A stretch of DNA of 64,000 nucleotides from Candidatus Melainabacteria bacterium (GTDB lineage: Bacteria; Cyanobacteriota; Vampirovibrionia; Obscuribacterales; Obscuribacteraceae), in assembly GCA_016716405.1 (NCBI GenBank), contig JADJWK010000004.1, forward strand, positions 186,001-250,000, read 5' to 3'. The position numbers were made by a program, and so were the translations under genes. The notes under the pieces are model-generated. The model did no database searches, was not told the origin of the DNA, and saw nothing but the letters and a program-made list of their open reading frames with translations. Position 1 is the stretch's first letter; every line of letters begins with the position of its first letter. This document shows positions 14,673 to 23,109 of the stretch, in pieces.

Positions 14673-17222
14673 CTAGATCACGTCCTCGGTGCTGAGGGTC
14701 CTGAGCCATTCGAGGTCGAGCTCCTCGAGACCCGCTTTTTTGCTGGAGAGAGCCTTTTGACCCTTCTCCACCCGTGATGCCCACTGACTCTTGCCGGATT
14801 TCTTGAGGCTGCTGGCCAGAGCGCCCATGGAAGAATCGAGACAATCGGCGAGCTCTCTGGCATTCTGCGAGATCTCGCCTTTCTGCCTGTCACCGCTGAT
14901 GGCGTCGATCAGTCCCTGCCGGTAAGCGGCGATAGCCAGTTGATAAAGACGCCTCGCCGCTTCGTATTCACCGAGCTCGCTGAGAATGTCCGCCGTCCGG
15001 CAGGCCGGTCCGGCATAGACAATCTGCTTGCCGTCCCCGGCCTCGAGCCTGGTTTCATAGCCCTCGACCTGAGTCAGACAGAGGACTTTCGCCTCCGCCG
15101 CCCGATCGGTGCCGACATAGACGCCAGCCAGCTCGTTTATGCAAGCCGACTTCTCGGCGCCCGAGAGGATCTGCATGGCAGCTGTCAGGTGCTCCACGGC
15201 ATCCACGGGCTTGCCGCTCGCGAAGGCGCTCCTGCCCGCAAGCATCAGGGCTTCCGCCAGCTCTCCTTTACGGTCGCTGTCCCGGCACAGGGGAATGAGC
15301 CTCTCGGAAAGCTCCAGGCATCGGGCAGCGTTGCCCAGCTTGTCCTCGCACACGGCTAGCGGAAGGATTACTCGTCTGAGACTGCTGTTGAGCGTGTTTT
15401 CGTCGATGCCACTGTCAGTGGTGAAGACGAGATCGGCGACGGCAAGCTGCTCGACCAGCGCAGTTCGAGCTTCCTCATACTTTCCGAGCCGCATCCCGGT
15501 CTCGAAAAGCATTTGCCGGCTCCCGTATATCTCGCTGCACTCAGGTGGAAGGATGGCGCAGTAAGCGGCGACACAATCGCTCCAGACCGGCGCGGCCTTC
15601 TCGAATAGCTCCTGGTCTGTGTAGACGAGACCGAGATTGCGCAGATGCGAAGCGGCCAGGAGAAGATGCTCGCCGCCACGATTTTTCTCGACCGAAATCG
15701 CTTTCTCGTACAGACCGATAGCGGGCTGGCAGGACTTGATCCGGCGGAAGGCGAACTGCTTGTAGAAGCTGTCGGCAAGAACGGCCAGGCGGCGGCCCGC
15801 CTCCGGGTCACCATCATAGGATTGCCTGTCGAGATCAAGGAGACTCTCCTGGCAAGCGCTAGCCCTGGCAAGCCACTCGTCGGCTGTCACCGGTGGCAAT
15901 TGCGGGGTGATTCCTTCCGGCAGGTCAGGGCTCACATACTGTCTCGACAGGGCGCCGAACTGTTTCAGATAGAAGCTGGCGGCGTCGCAGTAAGCCCTGG
16001 GAAGCATCCGACCGGCTTCCGCCCTGTGAGCAGTGGCAAGCTCGATGGCTTCCTTGAAATAATCCTCGGCTACCGAGCTGCCGGCAGAATAAGTCAGAGC
16101 ATAATCAGCCATGGAGAGAAGAGTCTCCACCTCCCCGGCAAAATCGCCGCTGGATCTCGCCCTGTCGAGCAGCTCCTTGAGCTGGGGATGAGTCTTCTTC
16201 TCGGCTCTGGCACTCGTCTTCAAGGTAAGGTGCTTCAAGCCCCCGGCTGAAAGCAGAGTTACGGAGATCTCGTCGTCCTCCTTGCCGGTCAAAAGCGTAT
16301 CCACCTCGTCGAAAGCGAGCCCCACCACCGGCAGACCGCTCACGACCAGAAGCTCGTCACCCGGGTCTACTCCGGCATCCCGGGCGGGAGATCCGGGCAG
16401 GGTCCCGTGGACCCTGACCATCCGGTCCCTGGTGTCGTCGACGATTATCCCTGTGGAGAACTGCCGCGGTCCGAGCTCCGCTAACCGTCGACTGAGAAGG
16501 TGGCTCTCGCTGGCGAAAATCTCGCCTCCGTCTCTCTCGACCCTCGCTATCTCCAGGATCCTGCGGGCGATTGCCTCCAGCTGCTCCCGGCTGTTCCGGT
16601 CGCAGGCGAAACTCTGAGCGGATAGACGGGTAGCTTTCTGGCTCGCTTGCGAGCATTGCGACTTGGCCGCGAATAGCTCTTTGAGAAGGTCCCGGCGCAG
16701 GTCCGCCCGCTTGTTTCCGCTCTTCTCATCGGCCAGCTTCACATCGAGAAATCGCCTGTTCGCCTGAATCTCCTGGCTCTTGAAATCGAGGGTTCTGGAC
16801 CGCGCTTCGAGAGCCTGCTCTTTGAGCTCGAGCTTGCGTCCCAGCCAGGCGCGAGCAGCTACCGGCTTGAGCCCCTCGAAGACGCGCAGGCGCCAGGCAA
16901 GGGGGTCGCCGGATGGCGAGGCGGGAAGCTCAGCCGGACTGTGACCGGCCCCGAATGCTTTCTTCTCGGCAGCGAGCTTCTGCTTATCGAGCTCGAGAAG
17001 CTTTCTTTCGAGCTCCACGATGCGATCCTGCTTGGCAGTCACTGAAAGAAGCTTTTCGCAGTCCTGCTCGTCATCCGGCACGGACTGCAGCGCTCGGGTC
17101 AACTCGTCGAGCTGCCGGGTGAGGTCACCTTCCTGTCCCAGAGCCGGAAGGGACTCGAAGAGCGGCAAAAGAAGCGCGAGTATAATTTGCAAAGATCTGT
17201 TCACGCGATAATTGTACTCCAT
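14673..17222 (-). CDS. Exported PDZ and tetratricopeptide repeat protein
   Basis: 849 aa from the ATG at 17222. The signal peptide runs about 8-30 (LQIILALLLPLFESLPALGQ). A long coiled-coil region (about 35-250, Lys/Glu/Leu-rich) is followed by a PDZ domain (about 253-335: GSPARDAGVDPGDELLVVSG) and then about 450 residues of helical TPR-like repeats (AYCAILPPECSEIYGS, LGKYEEARTALVEQL, LGEYEAARRLYQLAI). PDZ plus TPR suggests a periplasmic scaffold that binds C-termini. No protease domain is present, although the PDZ resembles those of C-terminal processing proteases. A GTG at 17204 is an alternative start. The gene is monocistronic and converges with the CDF gene (7 nt apart). Confidence 0.85.
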   Translation of the reverse strand: MEYNYRVNRSLQIILALLLPLFESLPALGQEGDLTRQLDELTRALQSVPDDEQDCEKLLSVTAKQDRIVELERKLLELDKQKLAAEKKAFGAGHSPAELPASPSGDPLAWRLRVFEGLKPVAARAWLGRKLELKEQALEARSRTLDFKSQEIQANRRFLDVKLADEKSGNKRADLRRDLLKELFAAKSQCSQASQKATRLSAQSFACDRNSREQLEAIARRILEIARVERDGGEIFASESHLLSRRLAELGPRQFSTGIIVDDTRDRMVRVHGTLPGSPARDAGVDPGDELLVVSGLPVVGLAFDEVDTLLTGKEDDEISVTLLSAGGLKHLTLKTSARAEKKTHPQLKELLDRARSSGDFAGEVETLLSMADYALTYSAGSSVAEDYFKEAIELATAHRAEAGRMLPRAYCDAASFYLKQFGALSRQYVSPDLPEGITPQLPPVTADEWLARASACQESLLDLDRQSYDGDPEAGRRLAVLADSFYKQFAFRRIKSCQPAIGLYEKAISVEKNRGGEHLLLAASHLRNLGLVYTDQELFEKAAPVWSDCVAAYCAILPPECSEIYGSRQMLFETGMRLGKYEEARTALVEQLAVADLVFTTDSGIDENTLNSSLRRVILPLAVCEDKLGNAARCLELSERLIPLCRDSDRKGELAEALMLAGRSAFASGKPVDAVEHLTAAMQILSGAEKSACINELAGVYVGTDRAAEAKVLCLTQVEGYETRLEAGDGKQIVYAGPACRTADILSELGEYEAARRLYQLAIAAYRQGLIDAISGDRQKGEISQNARELADCLDSSMGALASSLKKSGKSQWASRVEKGQKALSSKKAGLEELDLEWLRTLSTEDVI

Positions 17223-17292
17223 TTTTTCCGGTCCACGACTATGCGGAGAGGGCCGGTCAATTGATACTATCACCGGTATCACAACAGGGCTC

Positions 17293-17301
17293 TGCTATAA
17301 T
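17293..17301 (+). promoter_or_regulatory. Extended -10 promoter element
   Basis: TGCTATAAT, a perfect extended -10 (TGnTATAAT), 39 nt upstream of the ATG at 17341. No good -35 at the matching distance, which is expected for extended -10 promoters. Confidence 0.6.
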
Positions 17302-17340
17302 GTCACCCTGTTATGCTTAGAATCTACACAGGAAATGGTC

Positions 17341-17673
17341 ATGCGCAAGAAATCCCTAACCCTCTTGTCCGGTCTGCTGATCCTGGCATTCTCGTCTTCG
17401 ATAGAAGCCTGCCACGCCAAGAAATGGACGGTGACCAAGCGTATCGAAGAGCTCTCCAAGCAGATAGACAGCGGTCGCCAGGCCAACGAGCTTACCACCA
17501 AGGAAACCGCGGATCTCAAGAAGACCGTCCTCGACATTCAGACCCGGATGGAGAAGATGAAAGAAAAGAACGACGGCAAGCTCGGTCTCGAGGATCGAAA
17601 AAAGCTCCACAAACAGATCAATGAGCTGAGCGTCAAGCTCTTGAGGTTGAGGCTAGACAATGTATATGGATAA
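17341..17673 (+). CDS. Small exported coiled-coil protein
   Basis: 110 aa from the ATG at 17341, with AGGA about 8 nt upstream; an ATG two codons earlier is possible. A signal peptide covers about 1-22 (LLSGLLILAFSSSIEACHA), with a Cys near the cleavage region. The rest is a strongly charged amphipathic helix (RIEELSKQIDSGRQANELT, LQ-type heptads to LDNVYG). Function unknown; a periplasmic coiled-coil adaptor would fit. It has an extended -10 promoter and converges on the kinase gene 9 nt away. Confidence 0.75.
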   Translation: MRKKSLTLLSGLLILAFSSSIEACHAKKWTVTKRIEELSKQIDSGRQANELTTKETADLKKTVLDIQTRMEKMKEKNDGKLGLEDRKKLHKQINELSVKLLRLRLDNVYG

Positions 17674-17682
17674 TATATAGAG

Positions 17683-19776
17683 CTAGCGAGCCCGCTCGAG
17701 CGCGTTGATCTTTTTCCAGAGCTCGTCGGCTTCGTCCTTGCGAGAATCAGCCACCAGAAATGCCGCCAGATCTTTCATCACCCCTATGGTGCGAGGTGAT
17801 GAGGGTCCGTAGATGCCGGTGGATATCGCCACGGCCTTTCTGAAATTCTGCTCGGCCCGCTTCATACGATTGTGATCCTGGTCGATCCTGCCCATGTTGT
17901 CATAGAGATTGACCAGAACCGGGCTGGTCTCGGGAAGATGCTCGGTGCCCAGCTTATAGGCTTTCATCCAGAGAGCGCCAGCCTCGTGCCGTTTGTCCAG
18001 CAATACGTAAGTCCTGGCAAGAGCTTCCATGGTCTCGAGAAGGCTCTCATCTTCCGGCTTCAACCACTTCTTCTTGATCTCGTAGGATGCCTCGAGATAG
18101 CGAACGGCGGTCACCTTGTCGCCGCTACGCGCGGCCTCGCTCCCAGCTCGATCGAGCAGGGAGGCCTGGGCGAGACTGGTGGCTCTGTCCACCGCCGGCG
18201 ATTTCTCGAGCTCGGCGAGCAGGTCGATTTTCTTGCCGACATCGACTACCTCCACCGAGCGCAGCTCATTCTGCAACTCGGCCTTGAGCTTCTGCTCGAC
18301 TCTGTCCTTGCCCGGATAATCGGCATTGTATTGATAGACCTCGGCGAGCTTTTTCAAAGCGATGATCCGCCGCTGCCGAGCCAGAGTCGCATCGGCGCCC
18401 ACAGGTGCCTCTTCGAGAGCGTCCTGGAAGGAGGACTCGGCGTCCTTGACCTTGCGAAATTGAAAAGCGAGGTCCCCTTTGAGAATCCTCATATTCCAGC
18501 CCACCTTGAGAGCGGTGGAATCCACCGCTTCCTTGACGCCAGGGCTCGTGCCGTAGACGACAAGGCCGGCTGATACCACCAACAGTGCGGCCCCAAGAGC
18601 GGCGAGAAGCTTCTTCCTCAAAGTCAGAGGCTGCTTGCGGAATCTCTTGTTGGCAATAGTCTTTCCCTGCTTGATCTGCTCCAGATCAGCGATGATCTCC
18701 GCGACGTTCTGATAGCGATCCTCGGGCAGCTTCTCCAGACATTTGAGAACGAGGTAATCCAGCTCCTTCACCTTGACCCACTGAGTGCGATTTTCGGTCA
18801 TGAGATCCGGCCGTTTTTTCGATGGCGGGTCCGGAATCTTCTCGACATGCATATTCATGGTCTCGAGGACATTCGCCCCGGCGATGGGCGGCTCACCGGT
18901 AATCGCCTCATAGACGAGACAGCCGATGGCGTAGATATCAGAGCGCACATCGACAGTGAGACCGAGACACTGCTCGGGGCTCATATAGACAGGGCTTCCG
19001 AATACCTCCCCGGTCTGGGTCAGGGTCTGCTTCTGATTGATGTCCTCGGTGGTGAGCTTGGCTATTCCGAAGTCCACAAGCTTGACCAGATCGCGATCAT
19101 CCTCGGGCAGGACCATGACATTGGCGGGCTTGATGTCCCGGTGCACGATCCCGTGGCGGTGCGCCTCCTCGAGCCCCTGACAGAGCTTCTCCAGAATCGC
19201 TACCACCCGGGGCAGCTCGAACCCGTCCTTCTTCTGGATCTCCATCCCGAGACTGGTGCCCTTGAGATAATCCATCACCAGATAGGGCTGGCCGTCCTCG
19301 CTCACGCCGAAATCGCGGAAAGTAATCAGGTTCGGATGGCTCAACTTGCCGATGGTCCTGGCTTCCTGCTGAAAGCGTTTGACACTGAGGGGATCGGTCC
19401 AGAATTGCTTGTGGAGGAGCTTGAGAGCCAGGACCGAGTCGAGGTGGAGGTGCCTGACCTTGTAAACGGTCGCCATGCCGCCCCGACCGAGACAGGAGAG
19501 AATCTCGTATTTGCCGCTGAAAGTGGTTCCAACAAGCGGATCCGAAGAAGAATCAGGTCCGCCGTCATGATCGCCCCCGTGATCCCCGCCTGCGTCCGGC
19601 TCCTCATCGGCGGTCTGGGCGCTCAGGGCAGCGAGAATGCTCTCGAAATCATCCCCGTCCGGCTGTGGACTGTCCTGAACCTCTTTGAGGTTCAGATTGG
19701 GGGTAAGCCCCATGTCCGTATCAAACAGGCCGGGCGACTTGGATTGCTTTTTACTCTCGCTCTTCTCTTCATTCAT
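17683..19776 (-). CDS. Transmembrane Ser/Thr protein kinase with C-terminal TPR-like repeats
   Basis: 697 aa. An acidic, Gly/Asp-rich N-terminal tail (1-85) precedes a complete Hanks kinase domain (about 90-370): GRGGMATVYK glycine loop (97-106), VAIK-type Lys119, catalytic HRDIKPAN (212-219), DFG (235-237), activation segment with several Thr (TLTQTGEVFGS) and MSPEQ. One transmembrane helix (about 389-408) separates it from an extracytoplasmic helical domain (about 440-690) of TPR-like repeats ending in SPRTIGVMKDLAAFLVADSR. Family role: phosphorylates proteins on Ser/Thr in response to a signal sensed outside. It is monocistronic. A TATAAA element ends 7 nt before the ATG and there is no Shine-Dalgarno, so the mRNA may be leaderless. 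Confidence 0.93.
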   Translation of the reverse strand: MNEEKSESKKQSKSPGLFDTDMGLTPNLNLKEVQDSPQPDGDDFESILAALSAQTADEEPDAGGDHGGDHDGGPDSSSDPLVGTTFSGKYEILSCLGRGGMATVYKVRHLHLDSVLALKLLHKQFWTDPLSVKRFQQEARTIGKLSHPNLITFRDFGVSEDGQPYLVMDYLKGTSLGMEIQKKDGFELPRVVAILEKLCQGLEEAHRHGIVHRDIKPANVMVLPEDDRDLVKLVDFGIAKLTTEDINQKQTLTQTGEVFGSPVYMSPEQCLGLTVDVRSDIYAIGCLVYEAITGEPPIAGANVLETMNMHVEKIPDPPSKKRPDLMTENRTQWVKVKELDYLVLKCLEKLPEDRYQNVAEIIADLEQIKQGKTIANKRFRKQPLTLRKKLLAALGAALLVVSAGLVVYGTSPGVKEAVDSTALKVGWNMRILKGDLAFQFRKVKDAESSFQDALEEAPVGADATLARQRRIIALKKLAEVYQYNADYPGKDRVEQKLKAELQNELRSVEVVDVGKKIDLLAELEKSPAVDRATSLAQASLLDRAGSEAARSGDKVTAVRYLEASYEIKKKWLKPEDESLLETMEALARTYVLLDKRHEAGALWMKAYKLGTEHLPETSPVLVNLYDNMGRIDQDHNRMKRAEQNFRKAVAISTGIYGPSSPRTIGVMKDLAAFLVADSRKDEADELWKKINALERAR

Positions 19777-19783
19777 TAGACAC

Positions 19784-19792
19784 TTTATACCA
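19784..19792 (-). promoter_or_regulatory. Extended -10 placed for a leaderless kinase mRNA
   Basis: On the minus strand TGGTATAAA (TGn plus a 5/6 -10), with only 7 nt between the hexamer and the ATG at 19776. Transcription would start at or next to the start codon. Confidence 0.55.
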
Positions 19793-19836
19793 CTGTAAAA
19801 TAATGGACTAAAAACGAGATGCCGAGGAGCGCTCTT

Positions 19837-20691
19837 ATGTTCCTGAAATTCGGACTATTCCATACAACGACCGCTAAAAACGGACTTACCTGCCTTTATG
19901 TCAGCCTGGCGAGCTTGTTCTTCTGCCTGCCTGCCCGGTCGGGCGAGGCTTCGACAAAACCGATTATCGGCGTAAATATGGAGCTGGACGGCTCCAAGCC
20001 GGTGCGTTATGTCCTCGACTCCCCGTATGCCCGGGCCATCGTCCAGGCAGGCGGCATACCGGTGCTCCTGCCGCCCATGAGCGCCCGGGATATCGAGAAA
20101 GTCGCCGCCAGGCTCGACGGGCTTTTGCTTACCGGTGGTCTGGACTACCCGCCCTCCCTCTACGGTCAGAAAGAGAGCCCTAGAGTAGTGAAAATGAACG
20201 AAGAGCGCTCCCGGTTCGACATGGACCTGGCCCGCTATGCCCTCGCCCGGAAAGATCTGCCTGTCCTGGGAATCTGTGCCGGTTGCCAGGCTCTCAATAT
20301 CGCTTCCGGTGGCACCCTGGTCCAGGACATCCCGAGCACCTTCAAAGAATCGAAAATCAAGCATGCCAGCCCAAACGGCTGGCGTGACGGCTTCAATCAC
20401 CACTATGTCGAGATCAAGCCGGACAGCAAGCTACGAAAAATCATCGGCGAGAAGAAGATCAAAGTGGTGACCTCCCATCACCAGTGCGTGGACAAACCAG
20501 GCAAAGGCCTCAAGGTAGGAGCCCGCGCGAAGGACGGAGTGATCGAGGCGGTGGAGTCCGACAGCGATCGTTTTCTCATCGGCGTGCAATGGCATCCGGA
20601 AAGAGATCTCGAAACAGGAAAAGAGCTCTTCAAGAAATTCGTCAATCGCTGCCGGGCCTACAAGCTCGCCAGAGAGAAGAAGCCACTCTGA
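19837..20691 (+). CDS. Exported class I glutamine amidotransferase-like hydrolase (peptidase C26, PuuD-like)
   Basis: 284 aa from the ATG at 19837, with GAGGAG 8 nt upstream. PuuD-type gamma-glutamyl-GABA hydrolases have about 250 aa; the extra N-terminus (about 1-40, hydrophobic YVSLASLFFCLPARSG) looks like a signal peptide. The catalytic triad is present: nucleophile C147 in LGICAGCQ, and H253-P-E255 in GVQWHPE. The LLLTGGLDYPPSLYG and SHHQ segments of the family are also there. The usual Arg after the nucleophile (GICRG) is Ala here, and a second Cys follows (C150). It probably cleaves gamma-glutamyl bonds of a small substrate in the periplasm; substrate unknown. Confidence 0.88.
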   Translation: MFLKFGLFHTTTAKNGLTCLYVSLASLFFCLPARSGEASTKPIIGVNMELDGSKPVRYVLDSPYARAIVQAGGIPVLLPPMSARDIEKVAARLDGLLLTGGLDYPPSLYGQKESPRVVKMNEERSRFDMDLARYALARKDLPVLGICAGCQALNIASGGTLVQDIPSTFKESKIKHASPNGWRDGFNHHYVEIKPDSKLRKIIGEKKIKVVTSHHQCVDKPGKGLKVGARAKDGVIEAVESDSDRFLIGVQWHPERDLETGKELFKKFVNRCRAYKLAREKKPL

Positions 20692-20701
20692 ATCCTCTGA
20701 A

Positions 20702-21622
20702 TCAGTGATGCTTCAGGCGGGCCAGCTGATCGCGAGCCATCTTGATGACGTCCTGCTTTTGCGGGAAATCGGGTGACTGGTTGGCATAGTCCACCGATTT
20801 CTTGAAATTCTCTTTGGCGCGGCGAAAGTCCTGATTGTTGAAATGGAAAGTGGCGCTGTGGAAATGTGCCACCGCCAGTTGCATCTTCACCTGCCCGGTC
20901 CATTGCGATGCCTGCATCCGGGCGGCCCGGGCGAAAAGTCCGCCACCCTTGGCGTCGGCCTGCTCGAGGATCCTGGTGAGAGCGCTTATACCACGGTCGT
21001 TCCAGAGGGAGGCTTGCTTGATATTGCCGGTGGCCTGCTGGGCCATGCCGGCGGCCACGCACATGGGACCGAGATTGAGCACCTGCCTGGAGTTTTCGCC
21101 GTTGCGCTCCCACTCGCTTTCGGCATAGCTGACGGCGTCCTCGAACTGGCCGCGACCGATGAGGCTCTGCACAAGGGCTACCGAAGCCCAGCCGCTGCCG
21201 TTGGGAACGAGTTTGTGGAACCGGATCGCTTTCTTGCAGATAGTCTCGCCCATCGACCAGGCGCCGGTGCGGGTGGCGAGCATGACGCTGCCGAAAAAGG
21301 ACAGCCAGTAGAGCATTCTCGCGACCATGAAAGAGGTGACCAATATGAGGACCATCACCACACAGGTCCAGACGTCCACCGGCTCAGCCGACACAGCGGT
21401 GATGAAATTGTGGATGCTGTAATAGGAGCCGAAGCCCAGAACGAGAGCGGCGGCAGCCACCAGACCGCCGAAAGAGAGAAGCGCCAGCCTGTCGCCCGAG
21501 GCATTGCTGGGGGCGTCATTGACGGGCAGCTCCTGCGCCTGGGTCTGCTTCACCACTCTCTGCTGAGTGCGCTGAATGCCCTTCAAACCCTTGGTTCCCC
21601 GTCCTTTCTTCATGGTTTTCAT
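20702..21622 (-). CDS. Membrane protein with C-terminal TPR-like helices
   Basis: 306 aa from the ATG at 21622 (weak GAAG ribosome site; earlier in-frame starts exist). A basic N-terminus (MKTMKKGRGTKGLKGIQRTQ) of about 45 residues is followed by two or three transmembrane helices (about 50-125: LLSFGGLVAAAALVLGFGS and VVMVLILVTSFMVARMLYWL). A helical domain with TPR-like repeats follows (LVQSLIGRGQFEDAVSYAES, FHFNNQDFRRAKENFKKS). Not recognised as a named family. It is divergent from the secreted Gly-rich protein gene starting near 21777. Confidence 0.75.
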   Translation of the reverse strand: MKTMKKGRGTKGLKGIQRTQQRVVKQTQAQELPVNDAPSNASGDRLALLSFGGLVAAAALVLGFGSYYSIHNFITAVSAEPVDVWTCVVMVLILVTSFMVARMLYWLSFFGSVMLATRTGAWSMGETICKKAIRFHKLVPNGSGWASVALVQSLIGRGQFEDAVSYAESEWERNGENSRQVLNLGPMCVAAGMAQQATGNIKQASLWNDRGISALTRILEQADAKGGGLFARAARMQASQWTGQVKMQLAVAHFHSATFHFNNQDFRRAKENFKKSVDYANQSPDFPQKQDVIKMARDQLARLKHH

Positions 21623-21776
21623 TTCTTCGCGCTTTTCACTGGTCCGGCGTCCAATAAAAACCTTAGCATCGATCAATCCGCCGGTCCTGAGCATTCGGTA
21701 ATAGTTAAAGACATACAACAGCTCTATGGGTTTAAATAACTCCGGTAGTGGCGGCTCCCCGGAAAGGAATAAGGTC

Positions 21777-23102
21777 TTGAGAAAGCGAATCGCGGCGATG
21801 ACGGCTCTCAGCCTGACGGCACTGGCACTGGCCCCTCTCGGTCAGGAAGACTGCCAGGCCAGGGGAGGACGAGGGGGAGGCGGACACGGTGGCGGCTTCC
21901 GGGGCGGTCCGGGACGAATGGAAGGCAGAGCGAGATTCGACGGACACTACGACAACCTGGGACACTGGGGTCGCGGCGCCCCCGGCCGCTGGGGGCGGGC
22001 CGGGGGGTGGGCCAGGCCCTATCATCGCTTCTATGGCTATGGCTGGGGCGGCTGGTATGCGCCGGGATACGGAGTCGGCATGGGCTACGCCGCCGACGAT
22101 GTCGACCGCCAGATCATCGACGACGAAGCCACTATGTATGCCGGCGCCGACTATGGCTATGCACCGGCGGCGATACCGGGAGGCGGTGCCACCTCCGCGA
22201 GCGTCGAAGGCGAGATTGTCAGAAAGGCCGCCGGCCAACCGCCAAAGATCGTATACAGAGCCCGTTACAAGCTCGGTCCGGACGCAGATGTGCTGGAGGA
22301 CGGAAAAATCGCTTTCCGCCTCACCGATGACGCTTTCCTGCTGGTCACGGACACGAATCTCCTGGTAATCGACGAGAAGTCCGGTCAGCCTGTCATGGAG
22401 CTCTATCCAGACCCGACCCTGATGTGGCATCTGGGCTCCGAGCTCAAGCAGCAGGCCCTTGGTCTGGGCGCCGCCCTGGAGAGGAAGAAAGCCCAGCTCG
22501 ATAACAAGGCGGTGATCGACTCGCCGGACAAAGCCGCAAAGCTGGCCCGGGAGATCAAGAACATCGCGGACACGGTGGCGCTGCTCTCGAAAGCCGGCAA
22601 GAATCTCGGCGCGCTCCCGGAGGACCCGCCCAGGCCGGTGGAGCCCCCGGACAGCGACGCCATCGAGATATTCGCCAGCGTCTATATGCTCAGGGACGGC
22701 AAATTCGTGATCATCAAGCGCGAGGACGGAAGCTATGCCTACATAGACGGCCGGGGCATCTATGCCGATCGCTCGAAGTCACCGCTCAAAACGGGCTATC
22801 CGGACAAATTCGAGCTGGTGGTCTGGAACTATCTGGACAACCTGGTAAAAGAAGCACCGGACACGAAAGCGAATCTGGAAGAGGACATCGACGCCACGAA
22901 GTGGGCTCTGGAGCAGTTGAGCAGCGAGATCGGCGACGCCAGAAGCAAGGAGGAGAGCCAGGATTCGCAAGAAGCGGTGCGCCGGATAACCGAGGCGATG
23001 AGCCGCACGAAGAATCGGCACAGCGCCATCAGCAATCAGCTCGAGACGATGCCGGACGAGATCGCCGCGGCCAGGCTGACCATGGACACGCTCAAACAAT
23101 GA
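21777..23102 (+). CDS. Exported Gly/Tyr-rich protein with C-terminal coiled coil
   Basis: 441 aa from the TTG at 21777, preferred because AAGGA lies 8 nt upstream and a normal signal peptide follows (RKRIAAMTALSLTALALAPLG). An ATG at 21726 without ribosome site is the alternative. After the signal come a Gly/Arg/His/Tyr-rich low-complexity region (to about residue 110; GRGGGGHGGGFRGG, GYGWGGWYAPGYGVG), a globular middle part (about 130-330, VYRARYKLGPDADV, IIKREDGSYAYIDGRGIYAD) and a C-terminal charged helix. Function unknown. The sequence resembles cell-surface or structural proteins; nothing catalytic is seen. Confidence 0.75.
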   Translation: MRKRIAAMTALSLTALALAPLGQEDCQARGGRGGGGHGGGFRGGPGRMEGRARFDGHYDNLGHWGRGAPGRWGRAGGWARPYHRFYGYGWGGWYAPGYGVGMGYAADDVDRQIIDDEATMYAGADYGYAPAAIPGGGATSASVEGEIVRKAAGQPPKIVYRARYKLGPDADVLEDGKIAFRLTDDAFLLVTDTNLLVIDEKSGQPVMELYPDPTLMWHLGSELKQQALGLGAALERKKAQLDNKAVIDSPDKAAKLAREIKNIADTVALLSKAGKNLGALPEDPPRPVEPPDSDAIEIFASVYMLRDGKFVIIKREDGSYAYIDGRGIYADRSKSPLKTGYPDKFELVVWNYLDNLVKEAPDTKANLEEDIDATKWALEQLSSEIGDARSKEESQDSQEAVRRITEAMSRTKNRHSAISNQLETMPDEIAAARLTMDTLKQ

Positions 23103-23109
23103 GAGCCGG

